From: Bradyrhizobium iriomotense | GTDB lineage: Bacteria; Pseudomonadota; Alphaproteobacteria; Rhizobiales; Xanthobacteraceae | Assembly: GCF_030160715.1 (NCBI RefSeq) | Contig: NZ_BSOW01000049.1 | Location: forward strand, 1 to 56,700 | Direction: 5' to 3' | DNA length: 56,700 bases | In this document: piece after piece, positions 32,911-41,084 of the stretch | How positions within the stretch are numbered: the first letter of the stretch is position 1 | Layout: each line of letters begins with the position of its first letter | Translations under genes and position numbers: made by a program | Notes under the pieces: model-generated | What the model was told of the DNA's origin: nothing | What the model saw: the letters and a program-made list of their open reading frames with translations, nothing else | Databases searched by the model: none

Positions 32911-32978
32911 GCCTGCGCCGCTCACGCGGCGCAGGCAAAATACATGCGGCCCTCGCCAGGGGAGCTAGCGAGGGCCGC
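32911..32978. terminator. Double hairpin between the PcfJ-like gene and flgH
   Basis: Hairpin one pairs 32911-32921 with 32926-32936 (GCCTGCGCCGC / GCGGCGCAGGC). Hairpin two pairs 32946-32956 with 32968-32978 (GCGGCCCTCGC / GCGAGGGCCGC). An A-rich spacer separates them, giving a T-run in the minus direction for the flgF-flgG-flgA-flgH transcript. Confidence 0.85.
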
Positions 32979-33039
32979 GTAGTACATCGTCGTTCGCGCC
33001 TAGGTTCGCGAACACGATGTGGGAGCTCGGGAGAAACTT

Positions 33040-33804
33040 TTAGAAGGGCAGCAGAACGTCCATCACCTGCTGGCCGTAGCGCGGCTGTTGCACGTCGGTG
33101 ATCTGGCCGCGGCCGCCATAGGCGATGCGGGCCTGGGCGATCTTGCTGGAGTCGATGGTGTTGTCGCTCTGGATGTCCTCGGGCCGGACGATGCCGGCGA
33201 CGACCAGCTCGCGGATCTCGAAATTGACGCGGATCTCCTGCTTGCCTTCAACGACCAAGTTGCCGTTGGGCAGCACCTGCGTGACCACGGCGGCGACGTT
33301 GGTCTGCAAGGCTTCCTGGCGCTGGACCGAGCCCTTGCCGTCGGCGGAGGACGACGAGTCGGTGGTTAGGATACGGCCGGGCAGGACCTTGAGCGGCTGC
33401 GTCACCGTCTGGCTGCCTATGAAATCGGTGATCCCCGAATCTTCCTTGCTGGTGCGGCTGCGCTGGGTTTCGTTGGCGATGTTGGCCTTGTCCGTGAAGT
33501 TGACCGTCACCGTCAGGAGGTCGCCGACCTGATGGGCGCGCTGGTCCTTGAAGAAGGCGCGGCTGCCGTTGCGCCACAGCGAGTTCGGATTGTAGGAGGC
33601 GACTTCCGGCTTCGGCATCGGCATCTGCACCGGCTTGTAGCCGGGCTGTGTGGTCGGATTGTCGATCGCCGACAGTTTCGGCTGTTCGCCGATCTGCGAC
33701 AGGCGGTCGATCGAGGAGCACCCGCTCGCAAAGGCGAAGGTTGCGAGCAGCGTGCCGGAGAGCGCGATACGACGAAGACGGGCCGCGGAACTGAACTTGG
33801 ACAT
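33040..33804 (-). CDS. flgH: Flagellar L-ring lipoprotein FlgH
   Basis: FlgH forms the L ring in the outer membrane. The 254-residue protein has a lipoprotein signal with lipobox FASGC (acylated Cys29). Family core follows: SLWRNGSRAFFKDQRAHQVG, GDLLTVTVNFTDKANIANET, then LPNGNLVVEGKQEIRVN and the C-terminal AYGGRGQITDVQQPRYGQQV. Length is normal. It is the last gene of flgF-flgG-flgA-flgH; the gap to flgA is 3 nt. Confidence 0.96.
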   Translation of the reverse strand: MSKFSSAARLRRIALSGTLLATFAFASGCSSIDRLSQIGEQPKLSAIDNPTTQPGYKPVQMPMPKPEVASYNPNSLWRNGSRAFFKDQRAHQVGDLLTVTVNFTDKANIANETQRSRTSKEDSGITDFIGSQTVTQPLKVLPGRILTTDSSSSADGKGSVQRQEALQTNVAAVVTQVLPNGNLVVEGKQEIRVNFEIRELVVAGIVRPEDIQSDNTIDSSKIAQARIAYGGRGQITDVQQPRYGQQVMDVLLPF

Positions 33805-33807
33805 GAC

Positions 33808-34899
33808 TTACTCTGACTTGGCTTGTGCTTGCGCGATCTGGGTTGGCGAAACCGGGGCCTGGATCAGGCTTTGGGCAAGGGCGGCCGCTGCGGGCGTCTC
33901 CTCGCGCCTGGATGAGGTCTGTTCGACCGCGGGCGCGGCCGGGGCGGATTGGCTGGCGCCCTGGATCGTGACCTGGCCGCGGCCGGTGACGACACCCTGG
34001 AGCGTGCGCTTGGATTGCATGTTGAGGACGGAGACGGTGTCGCCCTCGGAGCCGCTGTCGACCGCCTTGCCGCGGGTGGTGAGGTAGAGGCCCGGCACCT
34101 GGTAGATGATGGTGACGTTCTGGTCGCGCTGCACGAGGTCGGGCTTTGCGATGTCGGCGACCCGGATCGGGGTGCCCGCCCGCATCGGATGACGGAGCTG
34201 CATGCCGACCGCACGCTCGCGCGAGGCGGCTTCGCCCTGAATGTCGGCCTTCGGGCGGCGCTCCAGCGCGACATCGGACGACTTCAGCATCTCGGTGCGG
34301 TCGATGTCGCGGGTCAGCACGGCGACCTCCACGGTCTCGATCGCGGTGCCGGTGAGGCGCAACTTGGTCGGCGCGAGGCTGTTCTCGTTGTTGATCTCGA
34401 AGCTCAGGTCGAAGCGGCCGCTGCGAGCGTCGTAGCGCGTGGCGGTCGCCTGGAGCGCGCCGGTGTTGGAGGCATCCAGCCGCACGTTGGAGATGCCGCG
34501 GTCGAAAGTGACGGTGATGTTGGCTGCGTCGCCAAGGCCGAAGCGGCGCTCGAGCGCGGAGGCGACCGCGAGCTCGAGATCCTTGTTGGCAAGCGTGCGC
34601 GCGAGCCGTGTGACCGTGACCTCCTTGAGGTCGCCGGTCATCACGCCGATCACTTGCTTGGCGCGCAGCACGCTCAGGACCTGCGCGACCGGCAGCGCGC
34701 CGGTGGTGCCGAGATCGGGCGAGCGATAGACCGGGATCTGCGCGGCGGAGCCCGCATTGTCGATGAGGTCGCCGACCCTCACCACGTCGGAGGTCACGGT
34801 GATGCTGGCGCGCAGCGTCGGCGGCGCGATGCCGTCGTCGGCGGCGCATGCCGGCGCCGACAGCGCGAGCAGGGCGGCGAGGGCGGCAACATTGAACAT
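33808..34899 (-). CDS. flgA: P-ring assembly chaperone FlgA
   Basis: FlgA is a periplasmic chaperone for P-ring formation. A signal peptide (MFNVAALAALLALSAPACAA) leads a 363-residue protein with the SAF-like domain around residues 230-330: VAVLTRDIDRTEMLKSSDV, then RHPMRAGTPIRVADIAKPDL and VTIIYQVPGLYLTTRGKAVD. It is longer than enteric FlgA, with an extra N-terminal region and an Ala/Pro-rich tail. The start is uncertain: ATG 34899 has no good ribosome site, whereas GTG 34911 has GGAGG 4 nt upstream. Frames continuing to 35064 read through a palindromic repeat and are rejected. Confidence 0.9.
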   Translation of the reverse strand: MFNVAALAALLALSAPACAADDGIAPPTLRASITVTSDVVRVGDLIDNAGSAAQIPVYRSPDLGTTGALPVAQVLSVLRAKQVIGVMTGDLKEVTVTRLARTLANKDLELAVASALERRFGLGDAANITVTFDRGISNVRLDASNTGALQATATRYDARSGRFDLSFEINNENSLAPTKLRLTGTAIETVEVAVLTRDIDRTEMLKSSDVALERRPKADIQGEAASRERAVGMQLRHPMRAGTPIRVADIAKPDLVQRDQNVTIIYQVPGLYLTTRGKAVDSGSEGDTVSVLNMQSKRTLQGVVTGRGQVTIQGASQSAPAAPAVEQTSSRREETPAAAALAQSLIQAPVSPTQIAQAQAKSE

Positions 34900-34919
34900 G
34901 GAGAGGAGCACGCTGCCTC

Positions 34920-35032
34920 CGTTCCCTCCCCCATTGCGGGGGAGGGTTGGGGAGGGGGGTAGCCCCAGGTGAGAGCGGAGCTTGTGGCCACCCCCTTCCC
35001 CAACCCTTCCCCGCAAGGGGGAAGGGAGCAGA
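34920..35032. repeat. Palindromic repeat between flgG and flgA
   Basis: Two related inverted units are present: CCCTCCCCCA...GGGGGAGGG with a GTTGGGGAGG tail (34924-34959), and CCCCTTCCCCAACCCTTCCC...GGGGGAAGGG (34992-35028). The element lies inside the flgFGAH operon and extends close to the flgA ribosome site. Translated in the minus frame it gives Pro/Leu/Arg/Gly-rich sequence that should not be counted as part of FlgA. Confidence 0.75.
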
Positions 35033-35074
35033 GCGGAGATCTTGGCTGCTGTTACCAACATCATAATCAGCCCC

Positions 35075-35863
35075 TTACCGGAACAGCGCGGTGGTGGATT
35101 GCATCATCTGGTCGGCGGCGCTGATCACCTTGGCGTTCATCTCGTAGGCTCGCTGCGCGGCGATCAGGTCGCTCATCTCGGAGACGACGTCGACATTGGC
35201 CTGCTCCAGGCTGCCCTGGGTGATCTTGCCGTAGCCTTCGGAGTTCGCGGTGCCATCCTGCGGCGCGCCGGAGGAGGGCGTCTCGGTGAACTGGTTGTTG
35301 CCGACCGGCTGGAGACCCGCCTTGTTGATGAAGCGCGTCACGGTGAACTGGCCGATGATGGTCGAGCTCGACGAGCCGGGCAGCGTCACCGAGACCTGGC
35401 CCTGCTCGCTCACGGTGAGGCCCGAGGCGTTGTTCGGGATCGTGATGGTCGGCTGCACCGGGTTGCCCTGGGCGGTCACGATGCGGCCCTGGTTGTCCAT
35501 CTGGAAGGTGCCGTCGCGGGTGTACTGGTAGGTCCCGTCAGGCATCAGGATCTTGAAGAAGCCTTCGCCCGAGACCGCCAGATCGAGATCGTTGCCGGTC
35601 TGCGACAGCGTGCCTTGCGTCATGCTGCGCGGCGTGCCGACCGTCTTGACGCCGCCGCCGATGTCGACGCCGACCGGCAGGATGGTGCCCTGGTCGGAAG
35701 ACTGCGCGCCGACGCGGCGGATGTGCTCGTAGATCAAATCCTGGAACGCCGCGGTCTGCTTCTTGAAGCCGGTGGTGCGCAGGTTCGCGATGTTGTTGGA
35801 AATGACCTGCACGTTGAGTTCCTGTGCCGCCATTCCGGTCGCAGCGGTGTGAAGCGCTTGCAT
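35075..35863 (-). CDS. flgG: Distal rod protein FlgG
   Basis: FlgG builds the distal rod. The 262-residue protein has the standard N-terminus MQALHTAATGMAAQELNVQV with VISNNIANLRTTGFKK, the AFQDLIYEHIRRVGAQ insert that gives the rod its stiffness, and a C-terminal SEMSDLIAAQRAYEMNAKVI. Length and motifs are typical. It starts 21 nt after flgF; flgA follows across the repeat element. It reaches its place through the flagellar export gate, so no signal peptide is expected. Confidence 0.97.
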   Translation of the reverse strand: MQALHTAATGMAAQELNVQVISNNIANLRTTGFKKQTAAFQDLIYEHIRRVGAQSSDQGTILPVGVDIGGGVKTVGTPRSMTQGTLSQTGNDLDLAVSGEGFFKILMPDGTYQYTRDGTFQMDNQGRIVTAQGNPVQPTITIPNNASGLTVSEQGQVSVTLPGSSSSTIIGQFTVTRFINKAGLQPVGNNQFTETPSSGAPQDGTANSEGYGKITQGSLEQANVDVVSEMSDLIAAQRAYEMNAKVISAADQMMQSTTALFR

Positions 35864-35884
35864 GTCAATCGTCTCCTGATGGCG

Positions 35885-36646
35885 TTACGCTGGAACGTCG
35901 GCGAGCTTCTCGATCGCCGATTTGTGCATGTCGCTCTGCTGCTGGAGCAGGTTGGCGACCTGGGTGTACATCCGCATCACCTCGACCATTCGGCTCATCT
36001 CGCCGACCGCGTTCACGTTCGACTTCTCGATGTAGCCCTGGCGCACGGTGGACTTGGCGTCGACCTGCTGGTTCGCCGAACCCTGGGCGTAGAGATTGGC
36101 GCCCTGCTTGGCGAGCTTCTGCGGATTGTCGAAGGCGACCATGCGGATCTTGCCGCGGATCGAGTCGACACGGGCCGTGCCCTCGAGCACCGTCACGGTG
36201 CCGTCGGGCGCGACGTTGATGTCGTGGTCGGTCGGCTGGAAGGTGATCGGGCCGGCATTGCCGAGCACGAGGTTGCCGTCCGACGTGACGAGCTGGCCCT
36301 GGTTGTTGAGCGAGAACTTGCCGTCGCGGGTGTAGCGCTCGCCGCCGGCGGTCTGCACCGCGAAATAGGAATTGCCGTCGACAGCGAGGTCGAGCGGGTT
36401 CTTGGTCTCCTCCATCGGGCCCTGGCCGACGTCGCGGAACGTGCCGCGGTCCTGCACATAGGAGACCCTGCGGTCGGAGCCGACGAAATTGTCCTCATGC
36501 GCGCGGGAATTGAGGAATTCCTCAAACAGCGTGCGATCGGCCTTGAAGCCGTTGGTGTTGGCATTGGCGACGTTGTTGGCGATGACATCCATCTGCCGCT
36601 CCAACGTCATCTGCCGCGATAGACCGACCAGAAGCGCGTTCTGCAT
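35885..36646 (-). CDS. flgF: Proximal rod protein FlgF
   Basis: FlgF is a proximal rod subunit. The 253-residue protein begins MQNALLVGLSRQMTLERQMD with VIANNVANANTNGFKAD, keeps the DLAVDGNSYFAVQT core and ends with a NVNAVGEMSRMVEVMRMYTQ helix. ATG 36646 has GGGAGAA upstream; an extension to 36775 would read through the sigma-54 promoter and is rejected. It is first in the flgF-flgG-flgA-flgH operon. The 385-nt region to fliL holds that promoter and half-sites only. Confidence 0.96.
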   Translation of the reverse strand: MQNALLVGLSRQMTLERQMDVIANNVANANTNGFKADRTLFEEFLNSRAHEDNFVGSDRRVSYVQDRGTFRDVGQGPMEETKNPLDLAVDGNSYFAVQTAGGERYTRDGKFSLNNQGQLVTSDGNLVLGNAGPITFQPTDHDINVAPDGTVTVLEGTARVDSIRGKIRMVAFDNPQKLAKQGANLYAQGSANQQVDAKSTVRQGYIEKSNVNAVGEMSRMVEVMRMYTQVANLLQQQSDMHKSAIEKLADVPA

Positions 36647-36758
36647 CGGATGGTTCTCCCCTGTGGAGGTCCTGCTTCGCCGCTCTCCCAAGCGTCTTGG
36701 CCGACCCGTCGATGAGACCTTCGGGCTCTCCCAAACCGTCCGGTCTCGGCCTCTTCTG

Positions 36759-36775
36759 AGCGAAAGCCGTGCCAA
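36759..36775 (-). promoter_or_regulatory. Sigma-54 promoter for flgF-flgG-flgA-flgH
   Basis: The minus strand reads TTGGCACGGCTTTCGCT: a perfect -24 element TTGGCACGG and a -12 element TCGCT, one base from TTGCT, with correct spacing. It is about 113 nt before the flgF ATG. On the other side, toward fliL, a lone GTTAACC half-site is at 36903-36909. Confidence 0.78.
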
Positions 36776-37031
36776 CGCAGAAAATGACGTATTTACAGCC
36801 GCTTAGGTATTCTGGAGGGGTGGGCGAGGGGCGGCAGAAAGGTTCTGTTGACCATGTTTGCCCGGCAGATTTTTCCTAGCGCAGGGGCAATCGAAAGGTT
36901 CTGTTAACCATCATTACCGTAGCGTTCACGTATGAGGAGCGCGTTGCGCGCTGGGGCATTTGTATCGCGTCACTGGCCGACCAGGAGGCTTCGCTCTCTC
37001 AGACCCTTTATAGTGAGCGAGCCCGGCGATC

Positions 37032-37532
37032 ATGGCAGAGAATGAAGCGGAAGGCGGCGCAGCCGCGGAAGGCGCCGAAGCGGCCCCGCCGAAGAACAAG
37101 CTCAAGCTCATCATCATCGCGGTCGCCGTGCTCGCCATTCTCGGCGGCGGTGCAGCGACCTGGTTCTTCTTCTTCCGTCACGGCGATGACGAGCATCACG
37201 CCGAGGCCGCGCCGCCGCCGAAGCCGCCGGCCTTCGTCGACGTGCCCGACATGATGGTCAACCTCGCCGGCGCACCCGGCGAGCGCGTGCAATATCTGCG
37301 GCTCAAGATCGTGCTCGAACTGAAGGAAGAGAAGCAGATCGAGGCGATCAAGCCGACGATGCCGCGCGTCACCGACATCTTCCAGACCTATGTGCGGGAA
37401 CTGCGCCCCTCCGACCTCAACGGCTCCGCTGGCATCTTCCGCCTCAAGGAGGAGCTGACCAAGCGCGTCAACGCGGCGGTCGCGCCGATCCAGGTCAGCG
37501 CGGTGCTGTTCAAGGAAGTCGTGGTGCAGTGA
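37032..37532 (+). CDS. fliL: Flagellar basal body-associated protein FliL
   Basis: FliL surrounds the stator and affects motor torque. The 166-residue protein has a charged Ala-rich N-terminus, one membrane helix (about residues 23-43, KLIIIAVAVLAILGGGAATW), a Pro-rich linker and a periplasmic domain with the stomatin-like pattern VQYLRLKIVLELKEEKQIEA, ending with IQVSAVLFKEVVVQ. Length is normal. It heads the fliL-fliM-DUF6468-motE operon and is divergent from flgF. No sigma-54 site is seen on this side; only a CtrA-like half-site. Confidence 0.95.
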   Translation: MAENEAEGGAAAEGAEAAPPKNKLKLIIIAVAVLAILGGGAATWFFFFRHGDDEHHAEAAPPPKPPAFVDVPDMMVNLAGAPGERVQYLRLKIVLELKEEKQIEAIKPTMPRVTDIFQTYVRELRPSDLNGSAGIFRLKEELTKRVNAAVAPIQVSAVLFKEVVVQ

Positions 37533-37561
37533 GGGTGCAGGGAAGGTAATGGGCTAGCGCC

Positions 37562-38764
37562 ATGGCCGGCAACGAGCAAATGGACCAAGATGCGATAGCC
37601 GCCCAATGGGAGGCCTCGCTCGATTCCGAGGATCCCGCGGAGGCCGCGAAGGCTGCTGCCGAGAATGAACTATCCGAGACCATGGCCCTGCAATGGGCGG
37701 CCATGGTCGAGGACGGCAGTCGCGATCTCGGCAACGGCAAGAACTCGGGCGAGCGGGTGCTGTCGCAGGAGGAGATCGACAATCTCCTCGGCTTCACAGT
37801 CGGCGACGTCACGCTCGACGACCACTCCGGCATTCGCGCGATCATCGATTCGGCGATGGTCTCCTACGAGCGTCTGCCGATGCTCGAAATCGTCTTCGAC
37901 CGCCTGGTGCGGTTGCTGACGACCTCCTTGCGCAATTTCACCTCCGACAACGTCGAAGTCTCGCTCGACCGCATCACCTCGGTGCGTTTCGGCGACTACA
38001 TGAACTCGATCCCGCTGCCGGCCGTGCTCTCGGTGTTCAAGGCCGAGGAGTGGGAAAACTTCGGCATGGCCACGGTCGATTCCAACCTGATCTACTCGAT
38101 GATCGACGTGCTGCTCGGCGGCCGCCGCGGTACGAGCCAGCTCCGCATCGAGGGTCGGCCCTACACCACGATCGAGACCGAGCTGGTCAAGCGGCTGGTC
38201 GAGGTGGTGCTGGCCGACGCCGAGCAGGCGTTCCGGCCGTTGTCGCCGGTGACCTTCACGATCGACCGGCTCGAGACCAATCCGCGCTTCGCCGCGATCA
38301 GCCGTCCTGCCAACGCCGCGATCCTGGTGCGTCTGCGCATCGACATGGAAGATCGTGGCGGCAACATCGAATTGCTGCTGCCTTACGCGACCATCGAACC
38401 GATCCGCGGCGTGCTGCTGCAGATGTTCATGGGCGAAAAGTTCGGCCGCGACCCGATCTGGGAAGGCCATTTCGCCACCGAGATCGTGCAGGCCGAGATC
38501 GCGGTCGACGCGGTGCTTTACGAGGCCGACATCCCGCTCAAGCAATTGATGCGGCTCAAGGTCGGCGACACGCTGCCGCTGGACATGCGCGCGGACGCCA
38601 ATGTGACCGTGCGCTGCGGCAGCGTCACGCTCACCGAAGGGCGGATGGGACGCGTCGGCGACCGCGTCGCGATCCGGGTGACGAAACCCCTGCGCAAGCC
38701 AGGTACGACACTTGCGATGTTCGAGAAGGTCGACGAGCAGAACAAGATGATGGAGGCACCATGA
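37562..38764 (+). CDS. fliM: Flagellar motor switch protein FliM, with N-terminal extension
   Basis: FliM forms the C ring and binds phosphorylated CheY to switch rotation. The usual start motif LSQEEIDNLLGF is at residues 67-78 rather than at the very N-terminus. The middle domain (RLPMLEIVFDRLVRLLTTSL) and C-terminal SpoA-like domain (DIPLKQLMRLKVGDTLPLDM, then RCGSVTLTEGRMGRVGDRVA) are complete. The first 66 residues are acidic and contain two similar pieces, DAIAAQWEASLDSED (9-23) and ETMALQWAAMVEDGS (39-53). The start ATG is 29 nt after fliL; the stop overlaps the next gene (ATGA). Confidence 0.96.
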   Translation: MAGNEQMDQDAIAAQWEASLDSEDPAEAAKAAAENELSETMALQWAAMVEDGSRDLGNGKNSGERVLSQEEIDNLLGFTVGDVTLDDHSGIRAIIDSAMVSYERLPMLEIVFDRLVRLLTTSLRNFTSDNVEVSLDRITSVRFGDYMNSIPLPAVLSVFKAEEWENFGMATVDSNLIYSMIDVLLGGRRGTSQLRIEGRPYTTIETELVKRLVEVVLADAEQAFRPLSPVTFTIDRLETNPRFAAISRPANAAILVRLRIDMEDRGGNIELLLPYATIEPIRGVLLQMFMGEKFGRDPIWEGHFATEIVQAEIAVDAVLYEADIPLKQLMRLKVGDTLPLDMRADANVTVRCGSVTLTEGRMGRVGDRVAIRVTKPLRKPGTTLAMFEKVDEQNKMMEAP

Positions 38765-39201
38765 ACCACTCCTTAGGCATGGCGATCGAGATGCTGGTCG
38801 CAATCCTCCTGATGCTGACGATCGGCTACTGCATCCTGCTCAACAAGCGGCTGACCCGCTTGAAGGCGGACGAGCATTCGCTGAAAGCCGTCATCGCCGA
38901 GCTGATCACGGCGACCGAGATCGCCGAGCGCGCGATCGGCGGGCTGAAGCTAGCTGTCCGCGACGTCAACGAGAATCTCGGCAGCCAGCTCGCCGCCGCA
39001 ACGCAGATGTCCGACCAGCTCTACCGCCAGCTCGGGGAGGCCGACAACGTGGTGCGGCGTCTCTCCAAGATCGCCATTGCCGCGCGCCCCGCGACGAATC
39101 CGGAAGCGGCCCCGGCCGCCAAGCCCTCGGCTGCGAAGGCGGTGGCGGCGGCGGCCGAAGCGTTCTCCGAGCGCAGAAGGTCCAACGGGCTTGCCGCATA
39201 A
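38761..39201 (+). CDS. DUF6468 flagellar-operon membrane protein
   Basis: A 146-residue protein with an N-terminal membrane helix (about residues 7-27, MAIEMLVAILLMLTIGYCIL), then a predicted coiled coil (LNKRLTRLKADEHSLKAVIA, then LITATEIAERAIGGLKL) and an Ala-rich tail. It matches the DUF6468 type found between fliM and motE in Alphaproteobacteria; its function is not known to me. Start overlaps the fliM stop by 4 nt, so it is translationally coupled. Topology suggests a membrane-anchored cytoplasmic coiled coil near the C ring or stator. Confidence 0.85.
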   Translation: MNHSLGMAIEMLVAILLMLTIGYCILLNKRLTRLKADEHSLKAVIAELITATEIAERAIGGLKLAVRDVNENLGSQLAAATQMSDQLYRQLGEADNVVRRLSKIAIAARPATNPEAAPAAKPSAAKAVAAAAEAFSERRRSNGLAA

Positions 39202-39210
39202 AGTGGTTGC

Positions 39211-39984
39211 ATGAAATCCTTTCGTAACATCCGCGTCATTCCCGTCGTCCTGATCGCAGTCGCCGCCCTCGCCACGCTGAAGGTCGCGGGCCTCGTGATC
39301 AACGGCGGCTATGTGTTCGACTACCAGCCGAACACGACCAGGAAATCCTGGGCGCAGGAGAACCTCAACTTCCCGACCGGCCGCGAAGACCCCGACATCA
39401 CCGGCTCGACGCATGGCGCGCCGAAGGGGGCTTCCAAGGAGGACGCGCCGAAACCGGCCGCGCCCGAGACCAAGCCCGAGGGCCAGGTGATCAAGCCGGA
39501 GGAGAACCAGCAGCAGGTCTCACCATCGGAGCGCGCGATCCTGGAGCGGTTGCAGAACCGCCGCCAGGAGCTCGAAGCGCGCCAGCGCGAGATTGACATT
39601 CGCGAGAGCCTGTTGAAGGCTGCCGAGAAGCGCATCGAGTCCAAGGTCGAGGAGATGAAGGCGGTGGAATCCCGCATCTCCACCACCGCGGCCGAGCAGA
39701 AGGCGGCGGAAGCTCAGCGCCTCAAGGGGCTCGTGACCATGTATGAAGGCATGAAGCCGAAGGACGCGGCGCGGGTGTTCGATCGCCTGGAGATGGGCGT
39801 GCTGATCGAGATCGCGACGCAGATCGCGCCGCGCAAGATGTCCGACATCATGGGCTTGATGCAGTCCGAGGCTGCCGAGCGGCTGACGGTCGAGATGGCC
39901 CGCCGCGCTGGTGGCGGAGGAGACCGTTCCGCCGATGCCGACCTGCCCAAGATCGAGGGCCGTCCGACGCAAAAGCCGAATTGA
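39211..39984 (+). CDS. motE: MotE-like chaperone (MgtE N-domain protein)
   Basis: In Sinorhizobium MotE is a periplasmic chaperone for the motor protein MotC. This 257-residue protein has an N-terminal membrane anchor or signal (residues 9-30, IPVVLIAVAALATLKVAGLV), a Pro/Glu-rich linker, a coiled coil (RLQNRRQELEARQREIDIRE) and a C-terminal MgtE intracellular N-like domain, MYEGMKPKDAARVFDRLEMG, then IATQIAPRKMSDIMGLM. It is last in the fliL-fliM operon, 9 nt after the DUF6468 gene. motC is not in this window. Confidence 0.88.
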   Translation: MKSFRNIRVIPVVLIAVAALATLKVAGLVINGGYVFDYQPNTTRKSWAQENLNFPTGREDPDITGSTHGAPKGASKEDAPKPAAPETKPEGQVIKPEENQQQVSPSERAILERLQNRRQELEARQREIDIRESLLKAAEKRIESKVEEMKAVESRISTTAAEQKAAEAQRLKGLVTMYEGMKPKDAARVFDRLEMGVLIEIATQIAPRKMSDIMGLMQSEAAERLTVEMARRAGGGGDRSADADLPKIEGRPTQKPN

Positions 39985-40275
39985 AATCTGGATAACCGCA
40001 TCAAGCTTCGCAGCACCGCGCGGTATCTCGTTATTCCAGCGTGGCAATTTTGCAGCGCAGCGTGCGCCAGTACGACAAGAAATTAAGCCGCCGATAACAT
40101 CTGCGGATCATGCTTCCCGGCATGAGAGTTGCGATGGCTACATTTGTTGCTCTCCTCGCCCTTCATTTCGTGGATGAGCAGCTTTTCGGCGCCCGGTTCA
40201 CCCGAGGCGCAACGGCGATGTTGTCTCAGATCGTGAGATCGTTCGGTTAGGTCGCGCAGGCGGCCTGCGCCGCCT

Positions 40276-40530
40276 CTAATTCGCGAGCCGACGGTACCCT
40301 CTGCGATCGGCGACTTTGCCGGCGGTCGAGTTGTGCCATTCTCCGAAGGGGACTGGCATTCCACATTTTTGCTTGATCAGCGCTGCCTTGGTGACCCGCG
40401 TCACAAGATGCAGAGTGCTGTGGCAACAGGAGCACTCATAAACCTTCAGGGCATATCCCCTGGCGATTGGAACAAGAGCAACGAGTGCTCGTGCCCTGCT
40501 ACACAGAATGCAATTGGCTTCCCCGTGCAT
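40276..40530 (-). CDS. Small zinc-ribbon-like hypothetical protein
   Basis: An 84-residue protein with two Cys pairs, CILC (residues 8-11) and CSCC (34-37), around a beta hairpin (ALVALVPIARGYALKVYECS), followed by STLHLVTRV. This is the layout of a small zinc ribbon seen in many short Bradyrhizobium hypothetical proteins. No ribosome site is obvious. The region 39985-40275 before it and 40531-40800 after it show no other gene. It marks the start of the accessory stretch. Confidence 0.6.
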   Translation of the reverse strand: MHGEANCILCSRARALVALVPIARGYALKVYECSCCHSTLHLVTRVTKAALIKQKCGMPVPFGEWHNSTAGKVADRRGYRRLAN

Positions 40531-40800
40531 CGATCGAGCCCCCGCTGACCAATCGAATTCGGATCATTATGGCAGCTAGTCTTTCTGAGTCGCGTATTAC
40601 GAGCAACAGCGGTTGAGCGGAAACAGTCGGCAATCGAACCTTCATTCCCGATGAAGTACTCGCTTCAGCTGTAGCCGAATCGAGCTTCAGCTTCTGAACG
40701 TGCGATGAGTTGACGCGTGCAAATGTGAGGTGCCCGACAGTCGCGCCGGACGGTTCGTTCTATTTTTAGCCATTCGCAATCAGCCGCGCGGGAGGAAGCT

Positions 40801-40995
40801 ATGAACTACTCGTCCGTGGCGGAACGCGCAATTGAAGCCGTGAATCGCCTGCTCATCTTCGCGATGACATCCGCCTGGACTACCACGTTGGACCATCAGC
40901 ACGCGTTGCCGACTTCCGAGGAGGATTGGGACGCTGACGAATGCTCGGATCAGGAGAGTTCCCTTGAGGCAGATTTGACCAAGAGGCAACACTGA
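40801..40995 (+). CDS. Small acidic hypothetical protein
   Basis: A 64-residue protein with a very good ribosome site (GGGAGGAAGCT before the ATG), which is the main reason to call it. The first 30 residues form a possible amphipathic or hydrophobic helix (AIEAVNRLLIFAMTSAWTTT), the rest is acidic (SEEDWDADECSDQESSLEAD). Not recognised. No partner gene adjoins it. Confidence 0.5.
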   Translation: MNYSSVAERAIEAVNRLLIFAMTSAWTTTLDHQHALPTSEEDWDADECSDQESSLEADLTKRQH

Positions 40996-41084
40996 GAGCC
41001 GCCGCACGCGTGCGGATGTTTCTGCTCAACACGCGATGTCGTGGAGCACGGAAGTTCGGCGCGGTGCCGTCCACGTTTCAGCCG

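Noticed and set aside
36840..36915. CtrA box for fliL
   Set aside because: Only half-sites (GTTAACC, GTTGACC) are present; spacing to a second TTAA half is wrong.
40083..40364. Minus-strand 93-codon frame
   Set aside because: Overlaps the zinc-ribbon-like gene in another frame and has low-complexity Arg/Ser/Gly composition.
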